Source: Nitrospiraceae bacterium (GTDB lineage Bacteria; Nitrospirota; Nitrospiria; Nitrospirales; UBA8639). Taken from it: a stretch of 64,000 bases of DNA. Position 1 is the stretch's first letter; every line of letters starts with the position of its first letter. The stretch covers positions 124,001 through 188,000 of the forward strand of contig JACKFE010000004.1 of assembly GCA_020632635.1 (NCBI GenBank), given 5' to 3'. This document shows, in pieces, positions 1 to 8,582 of the stretch. The position numbers and the translations under genes are program-made. The notes beneath the pieces were generated by a model, which saw nothing but the letters and a program-made list of their open reading frames with translations, made no database searches and was not told the DNA's origin.

Positions 1-953
1 GGAGGATATTGTCCTTGAATGGCACGGTTGGTCAGGGGATGACGTGAATCTTGCAACAATTGATTCCATTCTTTTTGGCTAATGCCTCCTGAAAGGTCAT
101 TAGGATTGAAGCCTGGCCTGCTAGCTAGTGCCAAAATGTCTCCGTTCCAGGGATCCAAGGCAACAATGGATCCAGATTCTTCCCCGAGTAAATCATCGGC
201 CAATTGTTGTAAGCGAATATCCAATGTTAAATAAAAATCGTCTCCCGCGATCGGCCGATTAACCGAAAGGGAGCGTTTGGGGTAACCCAAGGCATCGACC
301 TCTATGATTTCTTGCCCCGGTTCACCGAGCAACTCTTCATCGAACGTTCGTTCGACACCGAATTGACCGATAATTCTCCCTGCCTGAAGGTCGGCATATT
401 CTGGGTCTTTGAGCTGGGTTTCCGAGATCTCACCGACATATCCGATAACATGCGAGGCATATGTGCCCAAGGGGTAATGCCGTTGGTATTCCGGCTGGAT
501 AAAAACCCCAGGGAGGTCCAACCGGTGGGATTCCACAATGGCGGCCTCTTTCAGCGTGACATTCCCTTTGATTTTGACCCGTTCCCGCCGGCCTTTTTTG
601 GCGAGCTTCCCAGCTAAGCTCTCCTCATCGATTTCAATGAATCGAGGGAGTTGGGAAATCAAGTGATCCCGGTCCGGCACATCTTCGAGCGATACATATA
701 ATTGAAAGCTGGGGATGTTATTCGCGAGTAAGAGGCCGTTTCGGTCATAGAGCAAGCCGCGTGCGGGCTCCAAGGCAACGGTTCTGGTCCGATTGTCCCT
801 CGCCAGTTCCTGATAATGCGGGCCGTCCCGAATTTGAAGTTGCCAGAGGCGAAGTCCTAAAAGAACCAGAATCATGAGCAGTCCAATTTTAATAAAGAGG
901 AGTCGACTCTGAATGTCAGCGAGTTCATTAGCTTGGCGGGAAGAGTCCAGCAT
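1..953 (-). CDS. mrdA: Penicillin-binding protein 2, peptidoglycan transpeptidase (5' part; runs off the window)
   Basis: Cross-links peptidoglycan during lateral wall growth, in the inner membrane with its catalytic domain in the periplasm. About 317 residues are visible from the ATG at 951-953. A short cytoplasmic N-terminus is followed by one membrane anchor near residues 23-40 (IGLLMILVLLGL), then the PBP dimerisation region with ARGLLYDRNG and the family phrase PLGTYASHVIGYVGEIS. The window ends in NRAIQGQYPP, a few residues before the expected catalytic GSxFK serine, so the active site is not seen. It is the last gene of a minus-strand mreB-mreC-mreD-mrdA run, 52 bases after mreD, the usual rod-shape operon order. 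Identification rests on the N-terminal half and on the neighbours. Confidence 0.93.
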   Translation of the reverse strand, partial: MLDSSRQANELADIQSRLLFIKIGLLMILVLLGLRLWQLQIRDGPHYQELARDNRTRTVALEPARGLLYDRNGLLLANNIPSFQLYVSLEDVPDRDHLISQLPRFIEIDEESLAGKLAKKGRRERVKIKGNVTLKEAAIVESHRLDLPGVFIQPEYQRHYPLGTYASHVIGYVGEISETQLKDPEYADLQAGRIIGQFGVERTFDEELLGEPGQEIIEVDALGYPKRSLSVNRPIAGDDFYLTLDIRLQQLADDLLGEESGSIVALDPWNGDILALASRPGFNPNDLSGGISQKEWNQLLQDSRHPLTNRAIQGQYP

Positions 954-1005
954 GGCAAAGTTGGTTCAGCGAGGAATTAGGAAAAGTTGAGATTATGCGG
1001 CTGCC

Positions 1006-1512
1006 TTAATGACGAGACCATGGTTCCAACTGGCTTTTTTGAGGATGACATTTTCTTATGATCCAAAAGCAGGCCAGGGCTAACAGACTATTGTACACAC
1101 TCTGTGGGAGTAATGAGGTCGTTAGTGTGTATGCGAAATTTGTGGCATTAACATCCGGAAAGGCAATGATCAGAGAGGCCAACTCAGATCCAAGAGACAG
1201 CACCCAGGTTCCGGCAAAAATCGCTGGGCCGGTCACGGTCGAGACCGTATGGGTGACTACTCCCCCCAAGGCACCGGATAACCCTTTTAACACCATGTTA
1301 ATGCCTAGGCCTCCGGGAGAAAGAAAGTCTTGCAGGAGACCGACGATGAGGCCCATAGCCAATCCTTTATATTCTCCGAAAAGAAACCCCATGACGCATG
1401 CCAGGATCAGACAAAAATCTGGATGCACCTCATGAATGGCCCACGCAGTACTTGCGGTGCCTTGTAAGATCACCACGGCGAGACTGATGAGAAGATAAAT
1501 CAGTATAGTCAT
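1006..1512 (-). CDS. mreD: Rod shape-determining protein MreD
   Basis: Integral inner-membrane partner of MreC in the elongasome, which links MreB filaments to wall synthesis. The 168-residue product is hydrophobic nearly throughout, with five or six membrane segments, and has the MreD phrase FGEYKGLAMGLIVGLLQDFLSPGGLGIN near residues 46-73. Length fits the family (about 160-170). It begins 5 bases after the mreC stop, so translational coupling is likely. No good Shine-Dalgarno sequence precedes its ATG, which also fits coupling. MreD is poorly conserved, so the call leans partly on its place between mreC and mrdA. Confidence 0.92.
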   Translation of the reverse strand: MTILIYLLISLAVVILQGTASTAWAIHEVHPDFCLILACVMGFLFGEYKGLAMGLIVGLLQDFLSPGGLGINMVLKGLSGALGGVVTHTVSTVTGPAIFAGTWVLSLGSELASLIIAFPDVNATNFAYTLTTSLLPQSVYNSLLALACFWIIRKCHPQKSQLEPWSRH

Positions 1513-1517
1513 GGAGG

Positions 1518-2372
1518 TTAAGAGGCAGGAGGTGGGAGAGGATCAGGCAAATCCACGGGAATCGATTCTTGGAACGACGTAATAACGAGGATTCCTTCCA
1601 ATTTGGCAAAGTCCACGATGGGGGTAATTTCAGCCGCTTGAAACAGGTCGGTATCCGCTTTGGTGATGGTTTGAATCTGTCCAATGTGTAAACCACGTGG
1701 AAAATCTCCGGCCAATCCTGAAGTCACCACTTGATCGCCTACTTCAACGGGTGAAAGGGGAGGGAGATACTTCATTTGGATCGTTCCTTGGGGGGTGCCT
1801 TGGATGATACCCTCGTCTCTCGATTTCTGAATCATTCCGGTGACGGCCACATTAGGATCGGTCAAGAGCAGCACGACGGCTGTTCGTGGATTCACCCGAA
1901 TCACCCGGCCTACGACTCCCGCTTCGGTGATGACTCCCATTTCCTGCGCAATGCCATCGTGCTGCCCTTTATCAATAACGACAGCCCGATACCAATTAGA
2001 GACATTTCGACCGATAATCCGTGCTGCCACGGTTTTCATCGGGGTCAGGCGTTGATAGGTCGCCAGCTGCTCAAATTCTTCGGAAATGATAGCCTGTTCT
2101 TTCAGATGATTGATCTCTCCCTGCAGTCGGGCGATTTCCTGGGTGAGTAGTTGATTCTCCTCGGCAGCGTGTTGCAAGGTGATATAGTGGTCCAATGTCT
2201 CTTCCACCTTTTGCTGGACAGAGGCTACGAATGTGAGTGGAATTTCAAGTACCGAAGAGAGAGGGTTGCCAAACCAAGTCAGTACGTCTTGAGATTGTCG
2301 GGGCAGCAGAAACAAGAGTCCCATAAAGAGCAGGAAAAGCACAGACAATATCGATCGAAGGCCTGTTGACAT
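1518..2372 (-). CDS. mreC: Rod shape-determining protein MreC
   Basis: Periplasmic scaffold of the elongation machinery, anchored by one N-terminal membrane helix (SILSVLFLLFMGLLFLL). After it comes a coiled-coil of about 40 residues (residues 65-110, rich in E, Q and L: AEENQLLTQEIARLQGEINH), then the two beta domains with typical phrases such as ARIIGRNVSNWYR, IDKGQHDGI and VVTSGLAGDFPRGLHIG. I chose the ATG at 2372 (MSTGLRS, 284 residues); a TTG two codons upstream is in frame but less likely. The proline-rich tail DLPDPLPPPAS is unstructured. Same operon as mreB (41 bases downstream of it) and mreD. Confidence 0.95.
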   Translation of the reverse strand: MSTGLRSILSVLFLLFMGLLFLLPRQSQDVLTWFGNPLSSVLEIPLTFVASVQQKVEETLDHYITLQHAAEENQLLTQEIARLQGEINHLKEQAIISEEFEQLATYQRLTPMKTVAARIIGRNVSNWYRAVVIDKGQHDGIAQEMGVITEAGVVGRVIRVNPRTAVVLLLTDPNVAVTGMIQKSRDEGIIQGTPQGTIQMKYLPPLSPVEVGDQVVTSGLAGDFPRGLHIGQIQTITKADTDLFQAAEITPIVDFAKLEGILVITSFQESIPVDLPDPLPPPAS

Positions 2373-2413
2373 GAGCAATTACGACTCGCCTGTTGCCATG
2401 TGAGGATTGGAGC

Positions 2414-3457
2414 CTAGTATGAAAAAGTGGAAGGAGACGAAACTTTTCGTAGTAAGCTGATTTCCTCCAGGGTTTTACCGACACCCAGAACCACCGATGT
2501 CAATGGATCGTCGACAGTGACGATGGGTAAGGATGTTTCTTCGCGTAACCGGTCATCCAGACCATGTAATAGGGAACCTCCACCCGTTAAGACAATACCT
2601 CGATCAATAATATCACCAGATAATTCGGGAGGTGTATGTTCCAATGCCTGCCGAATCGCTCCGATGATCGTCGTTACACAGTCTTCCAGGGCGGCCCGTA
2701 CTTCAGTGTCATCAATGAGAATGGTGCGAGGAATACCTGATACCAAATCTCGTCCTTTGACCGCCATTTGCTTTTTTTCACTGAGTGGATAGGCGGAGCC
2801 AATCTCCATTTTGATCCGTTCGGCCATCTGGTCGCCGATAAGAAGACTGTATTCCCGTTTCAAATGATTGAGAATCGCTGAATCGATTTGATCTCCGGCT
2901 ATGCGGACGGACTCACTATATACAATACCACCCAAGGAAATTACTGCAATGTCCGTGGTTCCCCCGCCAATATCGACGACCATATTACCGGATGGTTCGG
3001 TAATCGGCAGGCCCGCGCCGATGGCGGCGGCTACCGGTTCCTCGATGAGATAGACTTCTCGGGCACCCGCCAGTTCAGCGGATTCCTTGACGGCCCGTTG
3101 TTCTACCTGAGTGATTCGTGAAGGGACGCCGATGATTATACGAGGCCGGAACAACGTCCCCCCCTTGTGCACTTTTTGAATAAAGTACCGGAGCATTTGT
3201 TCCGCCATGTCAAAATCGGCAATGACTCCCTCTTTCATGGGGCGAATGGCTTTTAAATTTCCTGGTGTTCGGCCAACCATGCGTTTGGCTTCTTCCCCGA
3301 CGGCGAGGATTTTTTTGGAATGAGTCTCTATGGTGACTACGGACGGTTCATTGAGAACGATGCCTTTCCCCTTCATATAAATCAGGGTAGAGGCGGTTCC
3401 AAGATCAACCGCGATATCTTGAGAAAAGTAGTTGAATGCGTTGCCCAAAAACCCCAT
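2414..3457 (-). CDS. mreB: Rod shape-determining protein MreB, bacterial actin
   Basis: Cytoplasmic actin homologue that polymerises under the inner membrane and positions wall synthesis. 347 residues, the normal MreB length. Phosphate-1 motif DLGTASTLIYMKGKGI (residues 18-33), the central EEPVAAAIGAGLPI phrase, phosphate-2 VVDIGGGTTDIAVISLGGIV, and the C-terminal adenosine motif GIVLTGGGSLLHGLD are all present. The N-terminal FLGNAFNYFSQ resembles the amphipathic membrane-binding helix of Gram-negative MreB. First gene of the mreBCD-mrdA operon; its promoter seems to lie about 200 bases upstream at 3674-3702. Confidence 0.97.
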   Translation of the reverse strand: MGFLGNAFNYFSQDIAVDLGTASTLIYMKGKGIVLNEPSVVTIETHSKKILAVGEEAKRMVGRTPGNLKAIRPMKEGVIADFDMAEQMLRYFIQKVHKGGTLFRPRIIIGVPSRITQVEQRAVKESAELAGAREVYLIEEPVAAAIGAGLPITEPSGNMVVDIGGGTTDIAVISLGGIVYSESVRIAGDQIDSAILNHLKREYSLLIGDQMAERIKMEIGSAYPLSEKKQMAVKGRDLVSGIPRTILIDDTEVRAALEDCVTTIIGAIRQALEHTPPELSGDIIDRGIVLTGGGSLLHGLDDRLREETSLPIVTVDDPLTSVVLGVGKTLEEISLLRKVSSPSTFSY

Positions 3458-3652
3458 AAATGTGTTAACCCGGATGATGATCCGTTAATATAAAGGAGAT
3501 GGACTGGGTGGATGTTCCTGAGGGTTGCGTGTGAATCGGAATCCCTGATTGAGACTCGACGATCCATTTTGAGACAGTGGTCGCCAAGGAACTACGAACA
3601 CATTCCCCGGGCAGTGCCCGAAAACACGTCTTCCCGGCAAGATTATTTAGTC

Positions 3653-3681
3653 TTGATTTCGACTTAAGTATTCAGTATATC
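3653..3681 (+). promoter_or_regulatory. Putative sigma-70 promoter for leuCD
   Basis: TTGATT at 3653-3658, 17-base spacer, TATATC at 3676-3681. Both boxes match the consensus at 4 of 6 positions. It reads towards leuC, whose ATG is at 3815. A small stem GAAGGC/GCCTTC lies in the leader at 3732-3751. I saw no T-box and no leucine-rich leader peptide. Confidence 0.35.
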
Positions 3682-3702
3682 AGAAGTTTTTTAAGACCAC
3701 AA
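3674..3702 (-). promoter_or_regulatory. Putative sigma-70 promoter for mreBCD-mrdA
   Basis: Read on the minus strand: TTGTGG (3697-3702), 17-base spacer, TATACT (3674-3679). The -10 is near perfect and the -35 is weak. It would give a leader of about 200 bases before mreB. The leader holds a short hairpin, CGGGC-AGT-GCCCG, at 3608-3620. The -10 box overlaps that of the plus-strand promoter proposed for leuC. Confidence 0.45.
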
Positions 3703-3814
3703 AATAAAAAATAGGTTGTTGTGCGAGGTGGGAAGGCTATGAAGGGCCTTCTTGCCAGAATGCGTTCATTATCGATAAAAGAGTCCCACACACCTTCATG
3801 GGGAGATTCGCGAT

Positions 3815-5218
3815 ATGGCTGGGAAAACATTGTTTGAAAAAATTTGGGATCAGCATGTAGTTCGAGCAGAGCCTGATGGCACGACTCTTCTGTATATTGA
3901 TCGGCATTTGGTCCATGAGGTCACTTCCCCTCAAGCCTTTGAGGGTCTGAGGTTAGCCGGGCGAAATCCGCGGCGGCCTGCTGCAGTGTTGGCTGTGCCC
4001 GATCATAATGTGCCGACGACCGATCGCTCACAAGGCATTACGGATCCGATGAGTGCCTTGCAGGTGTCTACTTTGGAGGAGAATTGTCGGGAGTTTGGCA
4101 TCACCTATTTTGGTATGAATGATCATCGCCAGGGTATTGTGCATGTGATCGGACCGGAGCAAGGCCTGACTTTGCCTGGTATGACTATTGTGTGCGGAGA
4201 TTCTCATACCTCGACGCATGGGGCCTTTGGAGCGCTGGCTTTTGGGATCGGGACCTCGGAAGTCGAGCATGTCTTGGCTACTCAATGTTTAGTGCAGAAG
4301 AAGCCAAAAACAATGGAAATCCGCGTAGAGGGGGTGTTGCCCGACTATTGCTCTCCTAAGGATGTGATTTTAGCCATCATTGGCCGGATCGGGATTGGAG
4401 GAGGGATAGGCTATGTGGTGGAGTTTACGGGATCGGTGATTCGGTCATTCTCCATGGAAGGACGTATGACGCTTTGCAATATGTCCATTGAAGGCGGAGC
4501 TAGGGCGGGCTTGGTGGGCCCCGATGAGGTGACGATGAAATATTTAGAGGGACGGCCTCTGAGTCCAAAGGGTCAGCTCTGGGAACGGGCTACGGCTCAT
4601 TGGAGGACCTTGACCAGTGATTCTGAAGCTCGATTCGATCGGGTTGTGGAAATGACGGGCCAAGATATTGCCCCACAGGTGACCTGGGGCACCAATCCCG
4701 AGATGGTGATGGATGTGACAGGACGGATTCCTGATCCCTCTCAGATCGATGATGAAAAAAAACGAGTCTCTACCGAGCGAGCTCTGGCTTATATGGGATT
4801 GCCGGCTGGTGTTCCGATTTGCGAAATCCCAATTGATCGGGTATTTATCGGGTCGTGTACCAATTCCCGGATCGAAGATTTGCGAATAGCAGCTAAATAT
4901 GTGAAAGGGAAGCGGGTATCCGGAACGGTGAAGGCGATGGTGGTACCCGGATCGGGGTTGGTGAAGGCACAGGCAGAGCAGGAAGGATTGGATCGAATTT
5001 TCCGTGAGGCGGGTTTTGAGTGGAGGGAGCCCGGGTGTAGCATGTGTCTGGCCATGAATGCTGATGTCCTTGCCCCCGGGGAGCGCTGTGCCTCAACCAG
5101 CAATCGAAATTTTGAAGGTCGCCAAGGTAAGGGTGGACGGACGCATCTGGTTTCTCCCGCAATGGCCGCAGCCGCAGCCGTGGAGGGGCACTTTGTGGAT
5201 ATTCGGGATTGGGCGTAG
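3815..5218 (+). CDS. leuC: 3-isopropylmalate dehydratase large subunit
   Basis: Catalytic [4Fe-4S] subunit that isomerises 2-isopropylmalate to 3-isopropylmalate in leucine synthesis, acting as a heterodimer with LeuD in the cytoplasm. 467 residues, the standard length. Starts MAGKTLFEKIWDQHVV. Substrate-site phrases TIVCGDSHTSTHGAFGALAFGIGTSEVEHVLATQ (about residues 126-160) and IEGGARAG are intact. Cluster cysteines are in VFIGSCTNSRIEDL and WREPGCSMCLAMN (the CxxC pair). A GGGGAG ribosome site precedes the ATG. leuD follows after 64 bases. No leuA or leuB is present in the window. Confidence 0.97.
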   Translation: MAGKTLFEKIWDQHVVRAEPDGTTLLYIDRHLVHEVTSPQAFEGLRLAGRNPRRPAAVLAVPDHNVPTTDRSQGITDPMSALQVSTLEENCREFGITYFGMNDHRQGIVHVIGPEQGLTLPGMTIVCGDSHTSTHGAFGALAFGIGTSEVEHVLATQCLVQKKPKTMEIRVEGVLPDYCSPKDVILAIIGRIGIGGGIGYVVEFTGSVIRSFSMEGRMTLCNMSIEGGARAGLVGPDEVTMKYLEGRPLSPKGQLWERATAHWRTLTSDSEARFDRVVEMTGQDIAPQVTWGTNPEMVMDVTGRIPDPSQIDDEKKRVSTERALAYMGLPAGVPICEIPIDRVFIGSCTNSRIEDLRIAAKYVKGKRVSGTVKAMVVPGSGLVKAQAEQEGLDRIFREAGFEWREPGCSMCLAMNADVLAPGERCASTSNRNFEGRQGKGGRTHLVSPAMAAAAAVEGHFVDIRDWA

Positions 5219-5282
5219 CGGGATCAGCAGACGGTTTGGATAACATTTGTCTTATGAAAATTTGACCTCTCATTAGGAGGAA

Positions 5283-5909
5283 ATGATGCAGCCTTTTACG
5301 ATATTAACCGGAACGGTCGCCCCTTTGAATCAGACGAATGTGGACACCGATCAGATTATCCCCAAACAATATCTGAAAACCATTCATCGAACTGGGTTGA
5401 AAGAAGGTCTGTTTGCGGATTGGCGGCAACGGGCGGATGGCTCTCCCAATCCGGATTTTTTTATGAACCAAGCACGTTATTCTCAAGCTCCTATTTTAGT
5501 GACCGGAGAAAATTTTGGATGTGGTTCTTCCCGGGAACATGCCCCATGGGCCTTATTGGACTATGGAATCCGAAGCATCGTCGCTCCGAGTTTTGCAGAT
5601 ATTTTTTATAATAACTGCTTTCAAAATGGAATTCTTCCAGTGGTATTAGAGTATTCGGAAGTTCAAACTCTCTTTGATCGAGTCGCTCAAGTCGATCATT
5701 ATCAGGTCACCATTGACTTGCCTCGACAACGGGTTTGTCTTCCCGAAGGGGAGGAGTTTGCTTTCACCATTGATCCGTTTAGAAAGGACTGCCTGTTGAA
5801 GGGGTTAGATGCGATCGGCATTACCTTGCAGCATAAGGAAGCGATAGATGATTATGAGGCCCGGCGAAGCAAGGAAACGCCTTGGCTCTTTCAGGAAGTC
5901 AGGGTTTAG
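5283..5909 (+). CDS. leuD: 3-isopropylmalate dehydratase small subunit
   Basis: Small swivelling subunit partnering LeuC. 208 residues, with the N-terminal phrase VDTDQIIPKQYLKTIHRTGL and the core GENFGCGSSREHAPWALLDYGIRSIVAPSFADIFYNNCFQNGILPV, as in LeuD of proteobacterial type. A strong AGGAGG at 5275-5280 precedes two adjacent ATG codons at 5283 and 5286; the second has the better spacing, so the protein may start one residue later. Co-transcribed with leuC, and followed by a rho-independent terminator at 6062-6088. Confidence 0.97.
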   Translation: MMQPFTILTGTVAPLNQTNVDTDQIIPKQYLKTIHRTGLKEGLFADWRQRADGSPNPDFFMNQARYSQAPILVTGENFGCGSSREHAPWALLDYGIRSIVAPSFADIFYNNCFQNGILPVVLEYSEVQTLFDRVAQVDHYQVTIDLPRQRVCLPEGEEFAFTIDPFRKDCLLKGLDAIGITLQHKEAIDDYEARRSKETPWLFQEVRV

Positions 5910-6308
5910 TAAGAGTTCGGTGTGGTTTCTGCCTGCCTGTTAATCGTGGTTCCCTGTATCGTTGTTCAATGGAAGCCTAGCGGGCATTCAATTGTCCTCG
6001 GCCACCTGCGATATTCTGTTTCTGCCTCTTTTTTTCTCAACAAGCAATCCGGCTAGCTCTTCCTGCCTGCGTCTGGCGGGTCTTTTTTGTGCCACTATAG
6101 TTGAACGCATAGTGCGTTTGCTTTGAGGGTGATTAAAAGGAGTTTCACCGGATCTCTGTGAAGAAATGGTTGATGATTTACCTCTTTTCAGGTGGATGGC
6201 GCCGTGTCAAGATAGAGTGTATGTGATGATGGAACAGGTAATTTTGCAAAGTGTTATCCTTGCCCATTCCAGATTTATTTCATTCGTCAGTCCTCTGCTT
6301 TCGATTTC
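5910..6308. other. Intergenic region after leuD
   Basis: About 400 bases without a convincing gene on either strand. It holds the leuCD terminator at 6062-6088. The remainder must carry the promoter of the DUF1538 operon, but I could not pick a clear -35/-10 pair. Confidence 0.6.
6062..6088 (+). terminator. Rho-independent terminator after leuCD
   Basis: Stem CCTGCC (6062-6067) with GGCGGG (6075-6080), including one G-T pair, a 7-base loop, and then TCTTTTTT. It lies 153 bases past the leuD stop. Confidence 0.6.
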
Positions 6309-7037
6309 ATGACTTCTCAGGCTTTTCTTAAGACTTTGTTGAGTAGTGCCTATGATCTAGTGCCAATTTTTTTGGTGATCGGATTTTTTCAGTTGGCGAT
6401 TTTGCAACAACCCATTCCCAATTTATTGGAAATGTTGTTGGGTTCGCTATTTGTGCTCCTAGGATTGACCTTTTTTGTCCAAGGTTTGGAGATGGGGCTC
6501 TTTCCCATTGGAGAATCCTTGGCCTATGCCTTTGCCCGAAAAGGGTCTCTAGTCTGGTTGTTGCTTTTTTCTTTTGCCCTTGGGTTCGGGACCACCATTG
6601 CCGAGCCGGCCCTGATTGCCGTGGCGAACGAGGCTGCAAAAGTGGCGGCAGATGGTCACGTGATCGAGGCAACGACCGAAGCAAGGGCTGAATATGCCTT
6701 TGGTCTCCGGCTGACAGTTGCATTATCCGTGGGGTTTGCGATTGTCGTGGGAGTCCTGCGAATTGTGCGGGGATGGCCGGTCCAATATTTGATTATTGGT
6801 GGATATGTAGGGGTGATTGTCATGACGATGTTTGCTCCACCGGAAATCGTGGGCATAGCCTACGACACTGGTGGCGTAACGACATCAACAATCACCGTTC
6901 CGCTGGTCACGGCGCTGGGTATAGGTTTGGCTTCTTCAATCCGTGGGCGAAATCCCATGGTGGATGGCTTTGGGTTGATTGCCTTTGCCTCTCTTACACC
7001 CATGATTTTTGTGATGGCCTACGGCATGTTAGGGTGA
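6309..7037 (+). CDS. DUF1538-family membrane protein (first of a pair)
   Basis: 242 residues with about six or seven membrane helices. Characteristic DUF1538 phrases are GLTFFVQGLEMGLFPIGE (residues 54-71), FGTTIAEPALIAVANEAAKVA (96-116), and the C-terminal YDTGGVTTSTITVPLVTALG followed by RGRNPMVDGFGLIAFASLTP. The biochemical function of DUF1538 is not established as far as I know; the conserved polar motifs inside helices suggest a transporter or channel. It is followed 5 bases later by a paralogue with the same motifs, then by P-II-like and CBS proteins, which suggests a two-subunit membrane complex under nucleotide-sensing control. The role is inference. Confidence 0.85.
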   Translation: MTSQAFLKTLLSSAYDLVPIFLVIGFFQLAILQQPIPNLLEMLLGSLFVLLGLTFFVQGLEMGLFPIGESLAYAFARKGSLVWLLLFSFALGFGTTIAEPALIAVANEAAKVAADGHVIEATTEARAEYAFGLRLTVALSVGFAIVVGVLRIVRGWPVQYLIIGGYVGVIVMTMFAPPEIVGIAYDTGGVTTSTITVPLVTALGIGLASSIRGRNPMVDGFGLIAFASLTPMIFVMAYGMLG

Positions 7038-7042
7038 TTCAC

Positions 7043-7810
7043 ATGATGACGGATCTACTTCAGGTGCTCTGGATCACGGTATGGGACGTCCTGCCCATTG
7101 CAGGAATTATTTTTGGCTTTCAGGTATTGGTTCTGCGACGCCCCATTCTACATTTAAGGCGGGTGTTGCTAGGATTTTTTTTGGTTTTATTAGGGTTGGG
7201 GTTTTTCCTCCAAGGGCTAGAAATGGCGTTATTTCCACTGGGAAAATTAATGGCTCAACAGCTGACCTCTGCCAATTTCATTGGTGGAGGGGGTGAGGGG
7301 TCGTCCACGACTCAGTCTCTGGATTGGGATGCCTATTTTTGGGTTTATATCTTTGCGTTTGCAATAGGGTTCGCCACGACAATTGCGGAACCCGCTCTGC
7401 TAGCCGTCGCGTTGAAAGCACATCAGGTATCAGGGGGAGCCATTGGGGTGTGGGGGTTGCGGAATGCGGTGGCCTTGGGGGTAGCCATTGGTATTGCCTT
7501 GGGAACCTATCGGATTGTTTCCGGGACGCCGTTGCATTGGTATATCATTTCTGGCTATGTGGTGGTGGTGATCCAAACCCTCTTTGCGCCTCGTATGATT
7601 ATCGCGCTGGCGTATGATTCCGGTGGAGTGACGACTTCCACTGTCACGGTGCCTCTAGTGGCGGCATTGGGGCTAGGCCTTGCCAGTACAATCCCTGGTC
7701 GTAATCCGGTATTTGACGGTTTTGGTTTGATCGCCTTTGCAAGTTTATTTCCGATTATGAGTGTGATGGCCTATGCGCAGTTTTCTGCTTGGTGGGCTAA
7801 GCCTTCCTAA
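7043..7810 (+). CDS. DUF1538-family membrane protein (second of a pair)
   Basis: 255 residues from the ATG at 7043 (a second ATG follows directly at 7046). The frame stays open far upstream into the preceding gene, but that part encodes nothing DUF1538-like, so I rejected the longer start. Motifs parallel its neighbour: GLGFFLQGLEMALFPLGKL, FATTIAEPALLAVALKAHQV, YDSGGVTTSTVTVPLVAALG and PGRNPVFDGFGLIAFASLFP. It carries an extra Gly/Ser-rich loop (GGGGEGSSTTQS) between helices. Spaced 5 bases after the first DUF1538 gene and 20 before the P-II-like gene, so one operon. Probably the partner subunit of the first protein. Confidence 0.85.
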   Translation: MMTDLLQVLWITVWDVLPIAGIIFGFQVLVLRRPILHLRRVLLGFFLVLLGLGFFLQGLEMALFPLGKLMAQQLTSANFIGGGGEGSSTTQSLDWDAYFWVYIFAFAIGFATTIAEPALLAVALKAHQVSGGAIGVWGLRNAVALGVAIGIALGTYRIVSGTPLHWYIISGYVVVVIQTLFAPRMIIALAYDSGGVTTSTVTVPLVAALGLGLASTIPGRNPVFDGFGLIAFASLFPIMSVMAYAQFSAWWAKPS

Positions 7811-7830
7811 TCAATCATGGGAGAACTTTC

Positions 7831-8181
7831 ATGCATTTCAAATTAATTTGTGCATTTGTGCAAGATGATAAAACCACGGCCGTCATGAATGCTGCACGTG
7901 AAAAAGGTGCAACAGGTGCTACGGTCATCACGAGTGCTCATGGGGAAGGTCTGGAGATACGGAAAACGTTCTTTGGCCTTAATTTAGAAACATTGCGAGA
8001 TGTCATCTTGTTTTTGGTCGAGGAGCATTTATCCCGTGAAATTCTTGAGTCTATCGCACAGGTTGGAGAATTTGATACCAAACCCGGAACCGGGATTGCC
8101 TTTCAGATTGATGTGGAAGATGCGGTGGGAGTGGCTCATCAGATACAAAAACTTCGTGATGTGGTGGAGGAGGAGTTATGA
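7831..8181 (+). CDS. P-II-like signalling protein
   Basis: 116 residues with the P-II ferredoxin-like fold pattern: MHFKLICAFVQDDKTTAVMNAAREKGATGATVI at the N-terminus, and an RDVILFLVEEH helix in the middle. The canonical GlnB T-loop with its uridylylated tyrosine is absent, and the loop after GAT is short (TSAHGEGLEIRKTFFG), so this is a P-II-like protein, not a GlnB/GlnK nitrogen regulator. Such proteins usually bind nucleotides and control a neighbouring transporter. Here the neighbours are two DUF1538 membrane proteins upstream and a CBS protein that overlaps its stop codon by 4 bases. The ligand is unknown. Confidence 0.8.
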   Translation: MHFKLICAFVQDDKTTAVMNAAREKGATGATVITSAHGEGLEIRKTFFGLNLETLRDVILFLVEEHLSREILESIAQVGEFDTKPGTGIAFQIDVEDAVGVAHQIQKLRDVVEEEL

Positions 8182-8582
8182 AACATGCAGAGGTCGTTCG
8201 TGTGAAAGATGTCATGAAAATAGAGTTTGATCTTATCCATGGGATCGAAACCGTTGCTGATGCGTTACGAGCGGCCAAACATTTAGAAACAGAGTGCATG
8301 CTCGTCAATCGGCGCCATGATGATGATGAATATGGGATTGTGTTGTTGTCTGATATCGCAAAAAAAGTGTTAGGCGCTGATCGGGCAGCTGATCGAGTGA
8401 ATGTCTATGAAATTATGAGTAAGCCTGTAGTGTCAGTCGACCCGGACATGGATATTCGCTATTGTGCGAGATTGTTTGAGCGATTTGGATTAACCTTGGC
8501 GCCGGTCATCCAAGGTCGGACCGTTGTGGGGGTGGTGAGCTATCGGGATATTGTTCTGCGCGGAGTTCGTGATCGCCTATAA
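8178..8582 (+). CDS. CBS-domain protein
   Basis: 134 residues forming a tandem CBS pair (Bateman module). The first motif is VKDVMKIEFDLIHGIETVADALRAAKHLETECMLV and the second VYEIMSKPVVSVDPDMDIRYCARLFERFGLTLAPVI, ending VVGVVSYRDIVLRGV. CBS pairs usually bind adenosine nucleotides such as AMP, ATP or SAM. The ATG overlaps the P-II-like stop (ATGA-type overlap), so the two are translationally coupled. It probably acts as the second nucleotide sensor of the DUF1538 system. No enzymatic domain is attached. Confidence 0.88.
   Translation: MKHAEVVRVKDVMKIEFDLIHGIETVADALRAAKHLETECMLVNRRHDDDEYGIVLLSDIAKKVLGADRAADRVNVYEIMSKPVVSVDPDMDIRYCARLFERFGLTLAPVIQGRTVVGVVSYRDIVLRGVRDRL

Noticed and set aside
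3458..3814. A T-box or leucine leader upstream of leuC
   Set aside because: No T-box core and no leucine-rich peptide with a terminator/anti-terminator pair were seen.
6773..7042. An upstream in-frame extension of the second DUF1538 gene
   Set aside because: It overlaps the first DUF1538 gene in another frame and has no family sequence. The ATG at 7043 gives the expected N-terminus.
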